Counted from the first letter of the stretch, positions 33,000 to 46,665 are shown. The stretch: 64,000 bases of DNA from Bryopsis sp. KO-2023 (GCA_030272585.1 BSYQ01000004.1:3720001-3784000), one strand, 5' to 3'. Notes: generated from the letters alone by a model not told the origin. Numbers and translations are program-made.

Positions 33000-35900
33000 T
33001 TATTGATGGCTCATGCAAACAAGGACTTCGGCCACCGCGATCTCATCGATCCTTCGACTCGATGCCGTCCTTTTGCCTCCCTCACTTTCGGGTTCCCGAT
33101 GTTGTGGCGGTTGTAACTTCAAAGTACTTTTCTTCTTCCCTGGGGTTGAAAATCTCACCATCTTTCCATGTCTGACTGGGGGACTGACCTCTTGGCTTCG
33201 CGACCTGTCCGTGCTCCGCTCCCTCTTCCTCCCTGAACACAACGACTGAGGCCCAGGCGACCCCAGCAGCAAATCCCCCACCTCGATCTGGCCGTCATCC
33301 TCGTCTTGGGAATAGTGTGCTGGGGACTCCGGCCCCTCGCTCGGGGTGGTGGCTGGGAAAGGAAACCCATCCTGTAGAAACGACGGCAGAATTCCGCCAT
33401 CATCCCCAACAGCAGGCATCGAATCGATTCCGAATGGATTCGATGCCCCCGGCAGCAGAGGCGCTGGGGACATCGACATACCATGGCTGAAAACAGGGGG
33501 GGTCATGTACGCCCCGTAAGGACCATTGAACATGTTGATAGCATCTTTTTCATCGTTGGGGGTGGCCTCAGGGAGGTTGTACCACTGCCTCCAGTCCGCA
33601 CCCGTCCCCGAAGGATCGGTAGGCCAGGTTTGCGGCCAGTACGGCCAGTGAAACGCTCCGGTCGATTGATCTGCCCCCATGCCCATCCCCATTCTCTGAG
33701 CCAGCATCATGAGCTGCAGATACGATTTCTGCAACATTTTGAAGAGCTGCTCTTCGTGGACCTCGCATTGTTGGTGCTCCCCTTCCTGGCTCTGGCCCCC
33801 TCGACCACGATCCACCTTGCCGATTTTCCCACCACCCCCCTGCATTGCCCTGTACCCCATCCTCGAACAGCACATAATCTTGCCAGTTTTGCTGGGAGGG
33901 CTGCTGGTCCCTGGCGGATCGCGGCTTGCAGATGGATCCATGGGGTCGCTTTCCGGTGGGACATCACCGCACCCCCAGGATTGAGCCAGCATTGACACCA
34001 CGGTCGACAACTGCTCAGCCATACCAAAAACCCTGCAGTTCCCTGAACCCAGGCCACACGAGCAGGGGTTGTCTGAAGAGCTGACTTGGGATAATGCTGA
34101 ATGGGGGCGGCCAGCGCATGGGAAACACCACGCTGTGGGGTTGGATCTGGGCTGAGCTCGGATCCTGTTCGATGACCTTGGGATGGGGCACGCCATCGGC
34201 TGGGCTGGTGGCGACTGTTGGAGCCGGTTTTGTTCTCTAGGCAATCTTCGATTGTGTGCCTTGTCGAGGGTGGGGCTTTCGGGTTCGTTTTTGGTTCGCA
34301 TTGCTACAGAAATGGGGTTGCTCTGGGGAAAGTCTTCCTGCTCCATGCTGTTTTTTTCAGCAGACACATCGATGTTAGGGTTTCAGACAATCCTGGTGCC
34401 GAAAGAAAACAAGGGCAAGCACCCCCATATTTCTTTTTTCAAAATACAACCTGGCAAATAATTCATACGGTGTCCATAAAGAAGAAACCGAAGTAATTGG
34501 GGGTGGGGGGGAGGGCACATCTTGTTTTCAGTAGCCACTAACTTTTTCCTTTCTCTTTTCTCTGTTTTTCTGTTTTTTTGGGGGGGAAAGGGGGTGGGGG
34601 TGGATGGCAACTTGTTTTTCCCAGCCCCCCTTCCTGGCGGTGCCTGTGATGGTGTCCGTACATTCAGCGTCCACAGATTGAATCCATCAAATTTACCAAT
34701 AGAAATCGCACCGCTTGCCTGTTATCGTCATCAAAGATGCTCTTGGTGCCATTGAGCAGCGGCTCCACCTTCACGGCGTAGCCCTCCAGTTTTCCATCTT
34801 GGTATTCTTTGACCACCTTGGACACCAGCTTTCCATCCACAGCACATTTCCTCTCCGAGGCGATCTTGGCGGTGATCGCCCACAGGAGCTTCGCCTCCTC
34901 TATGGGTCTTCCCAAAAGAGGTCGAACCTATAAAAAAAAAATGAATGAACACCAACGAAAGAAAGGAATAAAGACCATGGCTTGAAAGAAAAAAGAAAGA
35001 CAAAACAGGAGGATAGACGACATTGATTTTTCCGGGAGCTGAACGAGTTATCGACAGGACTTTTTTTTGTGTGTGTGTTTTGAGGAAAATTGGAGATGGA
35101 CGATGTGTGGGGTGCCGCCACACATCACCCATCTCCAACGAAAACGAAAGCATGGTGCGGAGTTTGGCGGCTGTCGATTTCGATGGTGTGATCAGTTGCA
35201 TCAGTTACGAAAGACAGAAATTCACGAGAGGACAGGCAAACTGAAAGGCTGACCCGAAAGCAAACAACGAATAATCGCTCACTGCGTCCAGAGTCGAAAA
35301 AGGAACAAAAACACCTCGTTGAAAAGTTTCCAGCCGCGCGTCGCCATATAAGGGGGCTGCTCGCAAGTCACAGCCGATCGCGGATAGGAAACTAGCGCTA
35401 CAAGATCTGAAGCTCGAGCAAGATTGAAAATAATACTTCGCGAGAAAAGAAGCTCTCCTATATTGGAGCTAAGAGCAATAGGTTTGGGGTCCCTGTCCCG
35501 GACGAAACCCGAAAGTGATGCTCTTTGATATCAGCAGCCAAAAGGAGGGTTGAGGTGGCGGTGCATCGTGCTAACCCTGTGGATCTCGTCACCGACGTCT
35601 TTCTGAGCAGTGCTGCCGAGGGCGATGGACCCAACTCACTGCCAGAACAGTTTCTACGCTTGAAAGAAATGGAAGCCTACCCGCCGCAACAACACTGCCA
35701 CAATGGACACCGTAGAACTCGACCGCAAAGACTGGTTGTGCGGCTCGGCGACTGGACGCGCGAAATACCGCATTATTTCATTTGCTGGGGGAGCGCTGCC
35801 CCAAAGTCGTCACCTTTGCAAGCTTTTTTGACGCTTTTCCCTCTTTTTTGAGACGAAGACGAGAGTCAAACCCTAGGGGACCAACTGAACTGAACCTCCA

Positions 35901-36172
35901 TGAATGGCACCCACCTGGCGCTCGCTCTTGGGCTGAGGGAGTGTGTCAGGCAGCTGTCGAGAGAACCTCGTCGCGGAAATCAACCGGAAAGCTTGTCGCG
36001 CCGACGGCAGGTGGGCCTCGCTATTGAAGTAGTCCTCCACGTTGGTGAAGCCCTTCAGTTGGAACAGCTTCCGGTCAACGATCTCGATTAGCAGGCTCCC
36101 CAGCTTTCGGAACGTCCGTCCATGGACTTCCTTTATTTCGGAATCTATTTCGTCCAGGCAACGGTCAGCCAT
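33000..36172 (-). CDS. ParB/KorB-like 'SERQVRPLL' protein with long disordered tail
   Basis: Exon 1 is 36172-35915 (86 codons), exon 2 34927-34697 (77 codons) and exon 3 most likely 34322-33000 (acceptor TTTCCCCAG, branch-like CTAAC upstream); all phase 0, about 603 aa. Across the first junction the sequence reads PKSERQ|VRPLLG followed by EEAKLLWAITAKIA. Preceding this is QLKGFTNVEDYFNSEAHLPS then ARQAFRLISA. This order (DYxxxxxxxSxxxxYRLIxA ... SERQxRPL ... EAxxxW) is the helix-turn-helix signature found in ParB/KorB-type and phage-derived DNA-binding proteins. Exon 3 is low-complexity (Pro, Ser, Gly, Met) with an RVxF-like PP1-docking motif (KMVRFS) near its end. DNA binding is inference. 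The exon 2-3 join is less sure than exon 1-2. Confidence 0.6.
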
Positions 36173-36724
36173 CCTGTGGGAACCCTGGCGTCAAACTCGT
36201 CGGCGAGTGCAGCGGCGGGACGTCGACCGTGTTAGCTCGCTTCCTTGAGCACTCTCCTCCCCCGAGGACTGCAGGTCCGCCCTTTCAGCCCAGAAACGTA
36301 TATCCAAAAACGAGCAATACCGCTTATAGCTGCACCCCCTGTGGACGACTTTCCTCGTTCCACGCGCCAATGGAGGTCGTCTGGACGGGTAAGCAAGGGG
36401 CCAGCCCTGCTCGTTGAATCTGGATGTCTGGCTGGCCTTGAACCTATCGCGCCCCAATGGGAAAATCATGACGCTTGATCAAGGAGTCAACATACAGCAA
36501 TGGCGAGGAAACGACAGTTCTGTGGGTGTCCAGTGGCTGTGCAGTGGCTGGATCTCCCTCGTTCAGAGGCCCCACAGTTTCTGGCTTCTAACTGTCAACC
36601 GACACTGGCGCGCTTTTTAAATCGTAACACGTTCCCTAGACAAGAAACTACACCCACACAAAGAGCGTTTTCTACAATGTTACAGAGGGGGGTGTGTGGC
36701 GGTGGGGGAAAACATGGCATGATT

Positions 36725-39460
36725 TCAATCGTCTTGGTCCCCCTTGGACGGGGGTATCTCGTCGTAGAGCCCACACCCTCCCGGAGGTTGTTGCGACGGC
36801 GGCGCTCTGGCATCCTCGACCACCTGTTGCAACTTGAATGGCAAGCCCCTGGGCGGCGGAGGCATGCTGGAAAAAAACAGACGACAAATCGCAATCAGTG
36901 AACCAAAAGAAACTGCTCGCCTTCCGGTCAACACCACCAAGTGATCGGGGGACCGTAGCCCATTGGCTGCAACTTTTCGCCCGTCGACCGAGATATGAGA
37001 TCCGGAGGTTTTCCCATGTATGACGACACGACCCAAAAAACACACACACACGTCGCACCCACCGCTGTTCTGTGGAAGGATTGCTCGTCCCAGCGGTGGA
37101 GGTTTCGAACTGGCCGGTTTCCCCCTCTTCGGCTGGCCTCGGCCCCACGTTCACCACGAAACCATCTCCATCAGAATATCCAATAACCTGCAAAGCAGGA
37201 CACACACACACATATGTCAATAAATCTGAACTTCTCCTCAACATGCCCTGGAAAGAAAACAGGGCACCAAGGTTGAGAGGCCCACGCTCGAGATTTCGCA
37301 ACTGAGGATTTCCATGCATCCGTTTTCCCTACATTCATTTAGCACCCAGGTATTTTTTTTGGGCTTCCTGTGAAACCATTCATGGGAATTCGAGAAAAAC
37401 GACGGTTCGTTCACCTGCAGAAATCGAAGGACAGGGAACCTTGCATGAAAAAGAGATAACATGTCTTAACATGTCTCGTTAGGATTGGGTAGGACTGGGA
37501 CACCTGCTCCAATTCGCCTTGGCCGACTTCGTCCGCAAAGCGCACTCGGTACCTCTTTTTTTTTCTCCTTCCACCGATTTCCTGCAAAAATCAAAAATCA
37601 GTTCCTGCCCCGATGCCTATTTCTGCAACGGACGTGGCTCCCCCCCCCCCAAAAAAAAAACTTGCACATTAAGAAAACAACAAACAAGCGGATGGGGGGG
37701 GGGGCTTATATCATTCCCAGCTGAGCAATAAGAGCAGACCTCCTCTGCCCTCCTCTTTCTGGGTGCACTTATGCTGGCAACATAAGTCCTTGTGGATGCT
37801 CCAAACCGCAGCTCACTGCCATCAACCAATTCTACAGAATTTCCCTGTGAATCAACCAGACATTCCGTCACGTTCCCCCCTTACAATATCTGCTGAACAA
37901 ATCGTGCCAGGGAAGCTGTCCTTCCCTCCCTTTCCAAAGATATTCACACAACAAATATCGCTCCTTTCACAGTCTTGTGTCCACGCTTTTTTCTTTTCCT
38001 CATAAAAGCAGGGGTTCATAAAATTGAGAACTATATTTTCATTCGAATCATGAGTGCAAAAATGCATTATGCATTGTTTATACAACATAGTGCTTGCCTA
38101 ATCCACCCGTGGCTGACCTTCGAGAGTCTTTCTTTGTTCAGAAACGTCCCGTGCACCGATCCCAGATCCTCCACCAACCACGACTGACTCCGTCGATCGA
38201 AGAGAAAGGAAGCGTGCTGTCTGGAAATGGAGCCATGTTCCAATATCACATCTGCCGTCGCATGTCTCCCCACCACACTCAGCTGCAACGAAACGCATAT
38301 CAAACGTTGAGTATTTTGAATATCGAGAGGGCTCCCTGTGTTTCGACACCCATGATTTCGAATGGAACATGCATCACATCTCTGTGTGAAAGCAGATAAG
38401 TTTGAAGGGACAAATTTTCCCTGGGGTCATTCGCTGGTGGGGCAGGGAAAAAAGGGTCCAGCCCACAAACGTATATGTTGAGAGAAACGCATTAGTTCTG
38501 ATCAGAACTTCAAAATGGAACGATTGGAGTATGTCAACTGCACAAAGCATTGGGAAGCTGCCCCCAGTGCAACCTCTCCTAACTTCCATAAAAAAATAAA
38601 ATAAATAATACTAAATATAGAAGATAGGGCCGCTGGAACCTGGGGATAATTATTTTTACCTCTTTCTCCACTTCGACATCATCAAGTTTCACTCCATCTT
38701 TCATAACACGAAGCACGAAAGCCCTGGTGGGGGTGCTGCCCTCCCAAGGGGGGACATCTGCATTCGAAATTCTGGGTGGAGTAGTTTCCCTCTTCCTCTC
38801 GTTCTCTGTCTCCTTTTGTATTTCCTTTTGAACCTTGGCGAATTCAACAAGCAAAATAATAAACCACCAAAAAATGTCCGACGCTTACCAACCAAGATGC
38901 TTCTATTCCTGAATCTTCCCCCATTTTCAAACGGTCTGCAATTTGGGGGAGAAGATGTAAAACATATCCACCCAGTTCGCTGCATTTTTTTGTTCATTGG
39001 ATTTCAGTATGGGTTTATTTCCTGCAGCATGTTGCATGAATAGAAAAAGAAAGAGGGGGGGAGCTACGAACACTCTAATCACATACCTTCCTTGAAGGTA
39101 CTACCTCCACTTTTCCAACTTCGATTCCCATTGCCTCCGGCCCAGCTTCTGCACCCATCCAAGCAATCGCTCACAACCATTTAAACTGTTCCGTCTTTCG
39201 GAGGGGGGGGGAGGTGGGCAGACAGAGAAGGGGATGTAATAATTTTCCCCAGCCTACATAGTAGTCTCTTTCCTCATTCGATTATTCATTTATTTGTCAC
39301 GAGGTTCCTTTCTCTTTTTTCTTTTTTTCAAAGGGCTGGGAGAGGTAGATGGGTTCCCACCTGATTCTTGCTTGACAAACCCACTCAAGCCGACTCTTGC
39401 AACGACACCCTTGCCGCCGGGCCCATCGAAATCGTCTTCTTCACGCCCCCATCGATCCAT
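36725..39460 (-). CDS. PPP1R8: NIPP1-like FHA-domain protein (PP1 regulator)
   Basis: NIPP1 is a nuclear inhibitor/targeting subunit of protein phosphatase 1 whose FHA domain binds phosphorylated splicing factors. Exons run from the ATG at 39460 (MDRWGREEDDFDG); the next two 5' junctions are uncertain. An exon ending at 38660 carries DVPPWEGSTPTRAFVLRV, the family's PPW..P start. 38282-38118 carries the FHA core (VVGRHATADVILEHGSISRQ, LGSVHGTFLN). 37844-37740 has ELRFGASTRTYV, like NIPP1 FGASTRAY. 37581-37504 carries KKKRYRVRFADE, an RVxF PP1-binding motif in the same place as NIPP1 RVTF. The last two exons end with GGCGLYDEIPPS, comparable to NIPP1 LYGGLPP; stop at 36725. FHA plus downstream RVxF favours NIPP1 over kanadaptin. 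Confidence 0.72.
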
Positions 39461-40187
39461 AGCTGCCGACAAAAGCGTCCCCGCGAATCGATGTGCTGAA
39501 GACAGACGCGCGACGGTGTGATGGGCAGCGATTTGATTGGTCGCGGAGCTCTGTCTGATCGTAAAACATTGGTGTTCGTGCATTGATAAGAATTTCAATG
39601 GCATGGGGGGGGCTGAAGGCGTGAATGCAACTGCGGCGAAAGGAAAACCAAACATAAATCTGTCATGACTACACGTACACAAGAATTGTACGCTCAGAAG
39701 CCAACAAGCCGCCCAGTGGGCGGCGCCCACTCGACGTAGATTGCGCCCCCTCCCCCCCCCTTTCTGGGCAAAGCTTTATATCCTGTTTATGAGGGGTGTG
39801 ATGGAGACAGTAAGTAAGACCATATGGGGTTTCTTGCAGGATTTCTGTTGGCATTCGCACCACATAATTATTGTTGAAAAAAAGAGCCACAGAAATCAAT
39901 CAATCGATCATGAAGCTTCGCACCATTCCTTGCCACTCGTTGACCAGCAACATGAACCTCCACATACTTCCATCAATACCACCCTCATTCCACCAATCAT
40001 ACAACGAGGCAAAAAATACGCTTGAGACACTGCTGCTTGTTTTACATCTATACCAGTTAGTTCCCTGTATTCTTCTCCACCCTAGACCCCTCCCACCCAA
40101 AAAAACCCTCTCCTCACTAAACATGAAGCATCGATTGAGATATTTTTGCTGATCTAAACAAAGCTCCCCCCCCCCCGAGAAAAAAAA
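39461..40187. other. Intergenic region, no gene seen
   Basis: Separates two minus-strand genes; probably the 5' region of the FHA gene and the 3' end of GCP4. Contains C- and A-runs near 40165. Confidence 0.4.
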
Positions 40188-43100
40188 TCACTCCCTGCGA
40201 TCCCCCCAATGCGACCTCCCTTGTCTTCCTGTTCTCAATGGACTTCGTTCCGAGCCCTCCGGCCTCCCACTCCTTCTGGGGGTGAGATTGACCACCCCTC
40301 CATCCACCGCCCGTCGATGAGTCATCGGTCGAGCCTCGTGCGATTGTAACTGTTCGGATGCCTCCTCCATTTCCACTTCTTGAGTTTCGTTTGGCCTGGG
40401 GGTCCTCCTGGCACTTTCCGCAGCAATGATTTTTCTACATGAGGGGGAAAACACACACGCACACACACACATTCACACAATTTTCAGTGGCAGCTTGAAT
40501 TGCAGTAGTGCATCTTTGCTGAAATCCTCGAAACGCATTTTTCACGAAGAAAAATCACAAAGAGAAAAAAACATTCCATTTGTAAAATGAAGGAAAACGA
40601 CATGCTGTGAGAAAACAAACATCCCTGAGCACTTCCGGCCAAAGCCCCCCCCCCCCCGGGGTTCAAATCGCACCCTACCTTTCTATGTAATCGTTGAAAT
40701 TCAGTCTCATGAAGAACTGCCTGAGACTGGTGGTTTTGCTCTGTTCCTGCAGCCGATTGCTTTGCAGCAGACTGTATACAGCCCTCACAGATTCGTTGAA
40801 TCCTCTGACCAGCTTGTCGATTTGCATAGATTTGGCAGCATCCACAGCATCCGAGCCATCGTCATTCTTGATGATGGCGCATACGTCCCGGCTGGTGGAA
40901 AAGATGGGCGTCAAGTACTGCGAAAATATCTTGGTTTGCATGAACGATTGCAGCAGCAGGTTCTTCAAATACCTGAGGATTTTCAACGACACATGCAAGC
41001 CATGGATGAGGGCAGCAAAGTGAGGAATTTGAAGAAGATTAAATCGTACCAAAAAAAACACGTTTGATGGAGAACAAAAGGGAAGAAAAGAAACCACAGA
41101 AGAAAGGGACAAAAGAAAACACTTGGAAAGAAGGGAAGAAAAAACAATAGCTTCTGGTTTCATTCCCCTGATCTTTCTTTCTTTCCTTCTTTCCTTGTTT
41201 TTTGTTTCAAGTATCGACCTACAGTTTAAAAAAATGTTGAAAGAGGGAAACAAAAAAAAAAGAACTGATCGATTAGACGACCGACATACTTTTCGTGATT
41301 TTTGGATGCTTGCATGAAGTCTTGGGTGTCGTCCATTTCTTGCAGCAGCATCGAGTAATTTGCTTCAATGACATCCACTTGAATGTAGATCTGAAGGTTG
41401 GTGACGAAATGGAACAAGTGCTGGTGAAGCTGCCACAGCTGTTTCCTCGACGAACTCACCGTATAGTGCTTCTTGTGCCAATCTTTCCGGCGACTGGAAA
41501 GCCATGCCAAAGCAAGCAAAATGAGCGAAAAAACCAGAAAACATTGCCCAACCTCGGGACTGAGAAATGCCATGATTGAATAATGCACAAACATGCAAAA
41601 GCGTTCCATAATGACTCTAGTTTTTTCGAGGAGAAAAAGGAGCATTCCGAGGTATTCCGTCTCCACAGTGTTTCACTGGGCCATGGCCATTTTCCTGCAG
41701 GGAAAGATCATTGTGATCTTTTCTTTAAAAAAAAAAAAAAAGGGAAAACGAAGGAACTAAAAAGGGGGAAAAAAAAAAAGAAAATGAGAAGGAGTATTAC
41801 CTGCTGATGTGCAGCCAGGCTTCTTCCAAACCCATTTGAACTCGCTTCAATCTGAGCAGCAACATGAACATGGCATTGTATTTGTCGAGCATCTCCAACG
41901 TGATGATCGAAAACAGGGGCCATCCGACTCTGTACTGCAAATGCAGACTGTCCCAACTCGCATCGTAGCCAGGAATTTCCGCATATTTGCTTTTCCCGAT
42001 CGAAATCTGCGATTTTCCACACCCAAAAATCAGCCCCCAGGCTTTCTTGCTGCAGCAATTTTCACCACACCAGCAATTCATCTGTTCGAATTGTTTTCCT
42101 TTCGAAGGTTTGTTTTTTTCGACACCCACACCTTCATGGGCTCTTTGCTCCACTTGATGGATACCAGCGGGAAAAACTTGTCGTGTTGCACCGTGCTCCT
42201 CGAAGCTGATTGATCGAAAGCTGCCGTGATGTCTGCCTGAACGGTTGCATCCCTGGGTGGCAGCTGCATCAAATTCTTGGCCTCCACCAAGAAATTGTGG
42301 AAAAACTCCCCCCTGGCCAACAGAAAATAGTCCTTGAGTGCCTGGAGGTGTTTTCTGAGCTCGGCTTTCACCACCACCAAATGCCAGAGCCGCTGCGCAA
42401 CCTGAGACAGCCACAACAAAACCAATCCAATTAAAAAACCTTCATTTTAAATCAGAATTTCTTCGAAAAAATAAAAAAAAAGTGTTATTATTCTGGTAAT
42501 GGGTGGGAATTCCCCTTCTCAGGTTTCTTCTCTTTTCTTTTTTTCTTTTTCGAAAACGAGTGGAGGATAAAACATGAATATTGAGGTACCTTCGATCGAA
42601 TGCCTTCGATGGTCCTGTCGAAAGCTACCCGCTGAAACACGGGCTGCTCTTGCAGTTTTCTCAAGCTGTCTGCATACTCCAAAGTGTTCTTGTAGGGCAA
42701 CAAATCCTGGCCCTCGAATGTGCCCTGTGGCTGTCTCAACATCTGCACCGCCTTCCCAATGAATTTCACTTGCTCCGCGGTCCTCACAGAGATGTATGGC
42801 GGCAATCGGGACATTTCCACCTTGAACGTCTACATCCCCCCCCCAAAAAAAAACAAACAAACACATAAAGACAAGTGACTCAGCATAGCTTTATCGATTC
42901 CTCCGATGAAATTTCGTTGCATCAATTTACCCCGAAAAACAGACACCCCTTCTCCAGCGTTTTGTTTTTGGTGGCCCTTTCCCCCCCCCCCTGAAATTTG
43001 CTTAGCAGTTTTTTGGTTCACATTATCAATTTTTCGTGCAACAAGATGAATAGCGAAATTCAGGGCCACTTTTGGGGCCATCGACATTGAAAAAAAAATA

Positions 43101-45251
43101 CATTATATTTCTCACTGCATTCAAAAAAAAATAAAAAATGAAGCAGTGTTTTGTGTCGGTGTTGATACAGGATTCCAGGTGCGGACAAAGGGCTTACTTT
43201 GATCCAGTGTGAGTCTTCATTGACCCCCGTGGGTTCATCGAATTCCGTAGACTTTTCTGTTATGAAAAACTCCTTGTCTCGATCGACCAGATGGCCATGA
43301 ATCATCCTGCAATCAAAGGCCATAGCAGACAAACGTGAAATCAAAAATCTCTGCAGCAATTCCAAATTTTTTTCTTCTTCACAAAATATGACAGTTGTTT
43401 TATTCTGATGTGTTACAAAAACAACAATACGCTCTGAAAATAAACGATAATCATTTCACCTTAACAACAGACCCTTTTGATAATCTTTGTTCGGTTAATT
43501 AGTTTCTTTATTTATTCTTATTCAACTTTTTCCCCGCATGGATTCCTCTGCACCTCCTTGATTTTATTTTTTGCATCCCAGACTATTGTTCTTTCAATAA
43601 TAAGAAAGATATTTTTTTTATAATTAAATTTTGACAAAGAACAATACTACTCATCATTACTAATCATCCAGTCAGCTCTCACCATCCTGAGAGCTGCTTG
43701 TACAGGACTTGGTGACAGTGCCAGAGGAGTCTCAAAATGCATGATTGGAGGGTCGGCAGTCCAGTTCTGGCACTGTTGAAAAGGTGCGTCAGCAATTCTG
43801 CCCCCACCAACCCCTCCTGATCCACTTTATGAACCAGACGATGAACTTGAGGCAATAGAGTCTGCGAGTCGATGGGAAGAAAACCCATTATAACAGTCGA
43901 AAAGAAAAGAAACAAAAAGTCCTCGACAAAAATAATGAAAGAAACAAAAAAAAACGAAATGTTGAAAATGATTGAACCTGAACAAAGTCCACCGCAATGA
44001 AATGTCAGGTATTAGCACTGGCAATTGCAAATTGCATATGATGATTTTTTGGGGGGGAGGACGTTTACAACATTTTTTGTTGGAATTCACCCTCTCTCGA
44101 ACATTTTTTTCTCTCGACTTTTTTTTTTCCTTTGTAAGTTTTTTTGCTGTGGTGTGTAGCGGTTCGAACCTGGAAATCTATGAGGAAGTTTTTCACAGCA
44201 GGAATGACGGGTGTCGCTTGGGTGCGTAGATGCTGCTGAACTTGAATGATGGCAGCTTGATAAACATCCAGAAGTTCTGCTCAACCAAAAAATGCATACA
44301 TACATGCATCATATCAGCACATCCGAAAATCGCAAATTGTGGCCAGGAATCACCCAGCCTTTCTCTGATGCATTCCATGAATTCGTTTCGTTATTTTTTA
44401 ATTTTTTTTTGTTATTTTTTTTTTTTTTGGATCAAATGTTCGGCCCGACTGTTTTGGGGTTGGAATTAATGGTAGGGTTGGGAACCCCTCCACTTTTGTC
44501 AAATCATTGCATGCCAGGATTTCCAGACGAGTTGAATAGGATACCTGATACACCAGCTCCGAGTGCCCGACGATAGGTGCTGACTTTGTTCCCCAGGTGG
44601 CCACTTTCCACGAAAGCATCGAGGGCTCGATAGTGAAAACCAAGCTCAAGCAGTTGCTCCAATTGAAATCTGACATGCAAAAAACCCCAATCCCATGAGA
44701 TTTCTGGAAGTGAGGGCACCACATCCTGGTTCCAAAAATGCAGCTCTTTGATTAACTGAAACACCCCTCCCCCCCCCCCCAAAAAAAAAGAGAAAAAGAA
44801 AAGTGTGTACAATAAACGTGACAAAGCGTCACGCTTGGTTACACCCATCAGCGTTTTTCACTCACTTGTCGGGTTTGGACACCCAGGTTATCGTTTCTTG
44901 CGCCAGTCGAAACGTGGAATTCTCGGGGTTCAACCGCCCATCGCTGCCGAGACCACGAAACTCAAGTCACAAGCAGAGCGCGCCAAAACGAGAGACGCAA
45001 TCTATGCGCGTTTCTGCCATCCAACGCCAACAAAAAACAAACGAGCTCCAGGACAACCCCAACGGCCACTACAACCCCGTCGCATTCCGAAAAACAACAC
45101 TTTTCGCAGGGAAAGGCAAGACAGCAAAGAGAACTCACTTTCTGGCATTGTCGTCGACGAAAACGTCCCCCGTGATGCCGAGCAGCGCGAGGATGAGTTC
45201 CTCCAAGAGGTTAGCGTACGATATTGTCGGAAGTGGAGCCGGTTCGTCCAT
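40188..45251 (-). CDS. TUBGCP4: Gamma-tubulin complex component 4
   Basis: GCP4 is a grip-domain subunit of the gamma-tubulin ring complex that binds gamma-tubulin and nucleates microtubules. About 12 exons; the first seven (45251-45139, 44943-44866, 44669-44545, 44276-44170, 43861-43683, 43306-43198, 42829-42590) were checked in phase. The N-terminus LLEELILALLGITGDVFVD matches the human start. Further hallmarks in order: LLELGFHYRALDAFVE; LDVYQAAIIQVQQHL; GLPTLQSCILRLLW with QVLYKQLSGW; MIHGHLVDRDKEFFI; PPYISVRTAEQ; HLQALKDYFLLARGEFF; LQYRVGWPLFSIIT with LDKYNAMF; VTNLQIYIQVDVIEANYS; LVRGFNESVRAVYSLLQ. These follow human GCP4 closer than GCP2, 3, 5 or 6. After DYIER a donor leads to 40188-40440, a disordered Arg/Glu-rich tail of about 83 residues not usual in the family. 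Confidence 0.88.
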
Positions 45252-46665
45252 GTTTTGGATCTCGACGCGCGCACTGCCCAAACCTTCCTCCGCCACTCAC
45301 TCCAGCGAATGTTTGAAAGTCAATGGCGAGCTGCACGATCAGGTTCGTTCCTTCAATCAAGGTGATTTTCGAGCGAAAAATTGCATTCACAAAAACTCAT
45401 CCCACAATGGAGCCACAAAGATGAGGCGATCTATTGACAGGGTTGGAACTCGGTTTCACAGGAAGGGTGTGCTGGACCAATCGGTTTTTTTGCAATCGAT
45501 CAGGGTTGTAGTGAACTTCACTCAAACATGGTTCAGTGCTTTACATTTTTCTCTTAGAATTCTTCTGAGGGAAGCCCACACAGTTTGCCAGTCAATTCTG
45601 TGGGTTTATAATCAGATGTTGAGCAGATTCTAGAAAAAAAAACACCAGTGACTCTTCCATAATGTAAAAATGTTGTTTTTTCTCCGGCTTAGAGAACCCT
45701 CTGGTTTCTCCCACACTTGAAATATTGCAGCAATCCCCACTCAGTTCAGCCCATTAGAAAATGTGATTTGATGTGTGTGTTTTTTTCATCTTCTTTATGG
45801 GGTTTCGATTAACTTTTTGTAAGCAAACTTAAAAAAAAAAACTGGAGAGAGTGGTTGCACAACTCAATTGCATTTTCTTTGTACTTTCTCCCCCCCTCCT
45901 TCCTTCAAACAAGTTCCACTCGAATTCAATCGAGTACAACGCATTGTGTTTTGTGCCTTCGAATGATTACACAAATCAGTGTCAAATGAAAAGAACAAAT
46001 ACTTTTTTTTTAATAATCGATTTCCTTCCTAAATTTCAAAAACTATTTTTCCCACGTATGAAACATTCCCACCTTCAAAAAAAACAAAAACAAATTCTTC
46101 TCTTTCTACTCGAGAATCATCGTGTTCTGAAAAAAAACACGCCTTATCTTACGATTTTTTCGCGGAGCCCTCCTTTGATTTTCTCAAATTAAAAGTCGAA
46201 TTCTTCGTTTTCCAGTACTGCTTTCTGTAGCATTTCCAAATTATACGTATCCAAGAACAAAAAATCGCCTCCCAGAAAAAAAAAACATATTTTTCCTTCC
46301 AAAAAAACGTACGTACATTGACAGGCTAATACGTTATCGCATGTATTAGACGAAAACCAAATCTGCGTGGGGTATCTCCGTTTTTATTATACAAACGCTT
46401 TGCATTTCGATTCTATTCTTTCCCCAAAAAAAAAATTATTTGTTTTTCTGAGATGAAAAAGACTAAAACTATTCCCCACTCCCTCCGTATGAAAAAAACT
46501 TTCTTGAAAAAAGTTTTTATAACACTTTGTTATAAAGCGTTCTTCGAATTCTTCCCAAAAAAAACATGATCGAACCAAAAAAAAAGTCGAAAACAACGTT
46601 TCCTACCCAGACCCCTCCTTTCAAGAATATGTACACAAGCAAGAACTCCCCCCCCCCTTTTTTTT
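45252..46665. other. Intergenic region, no gene seen
   Basis: Upstream of GCP4. An open plus-strand frame (44803-45633) is antisense to GCP4 exons 1-2. The rest is homopolymer-rich. Confidence 0.5.

Noticed and set aside
36725-39460. Kanadaptin (SLC4A1AP) identity for the FHA gene
   Set aside because: Lacks the following dsRNA-binding-like and coiled-coil regions and has an RVRF motif and a short LYDEIPPS tail, which fit NIPP1 better.
44803-45633. 276-codon plus-strand ORF
   Set aside because: Antisense to GCP4 exons 1-2, which have family similarity and consistent splice phases; no independent support.
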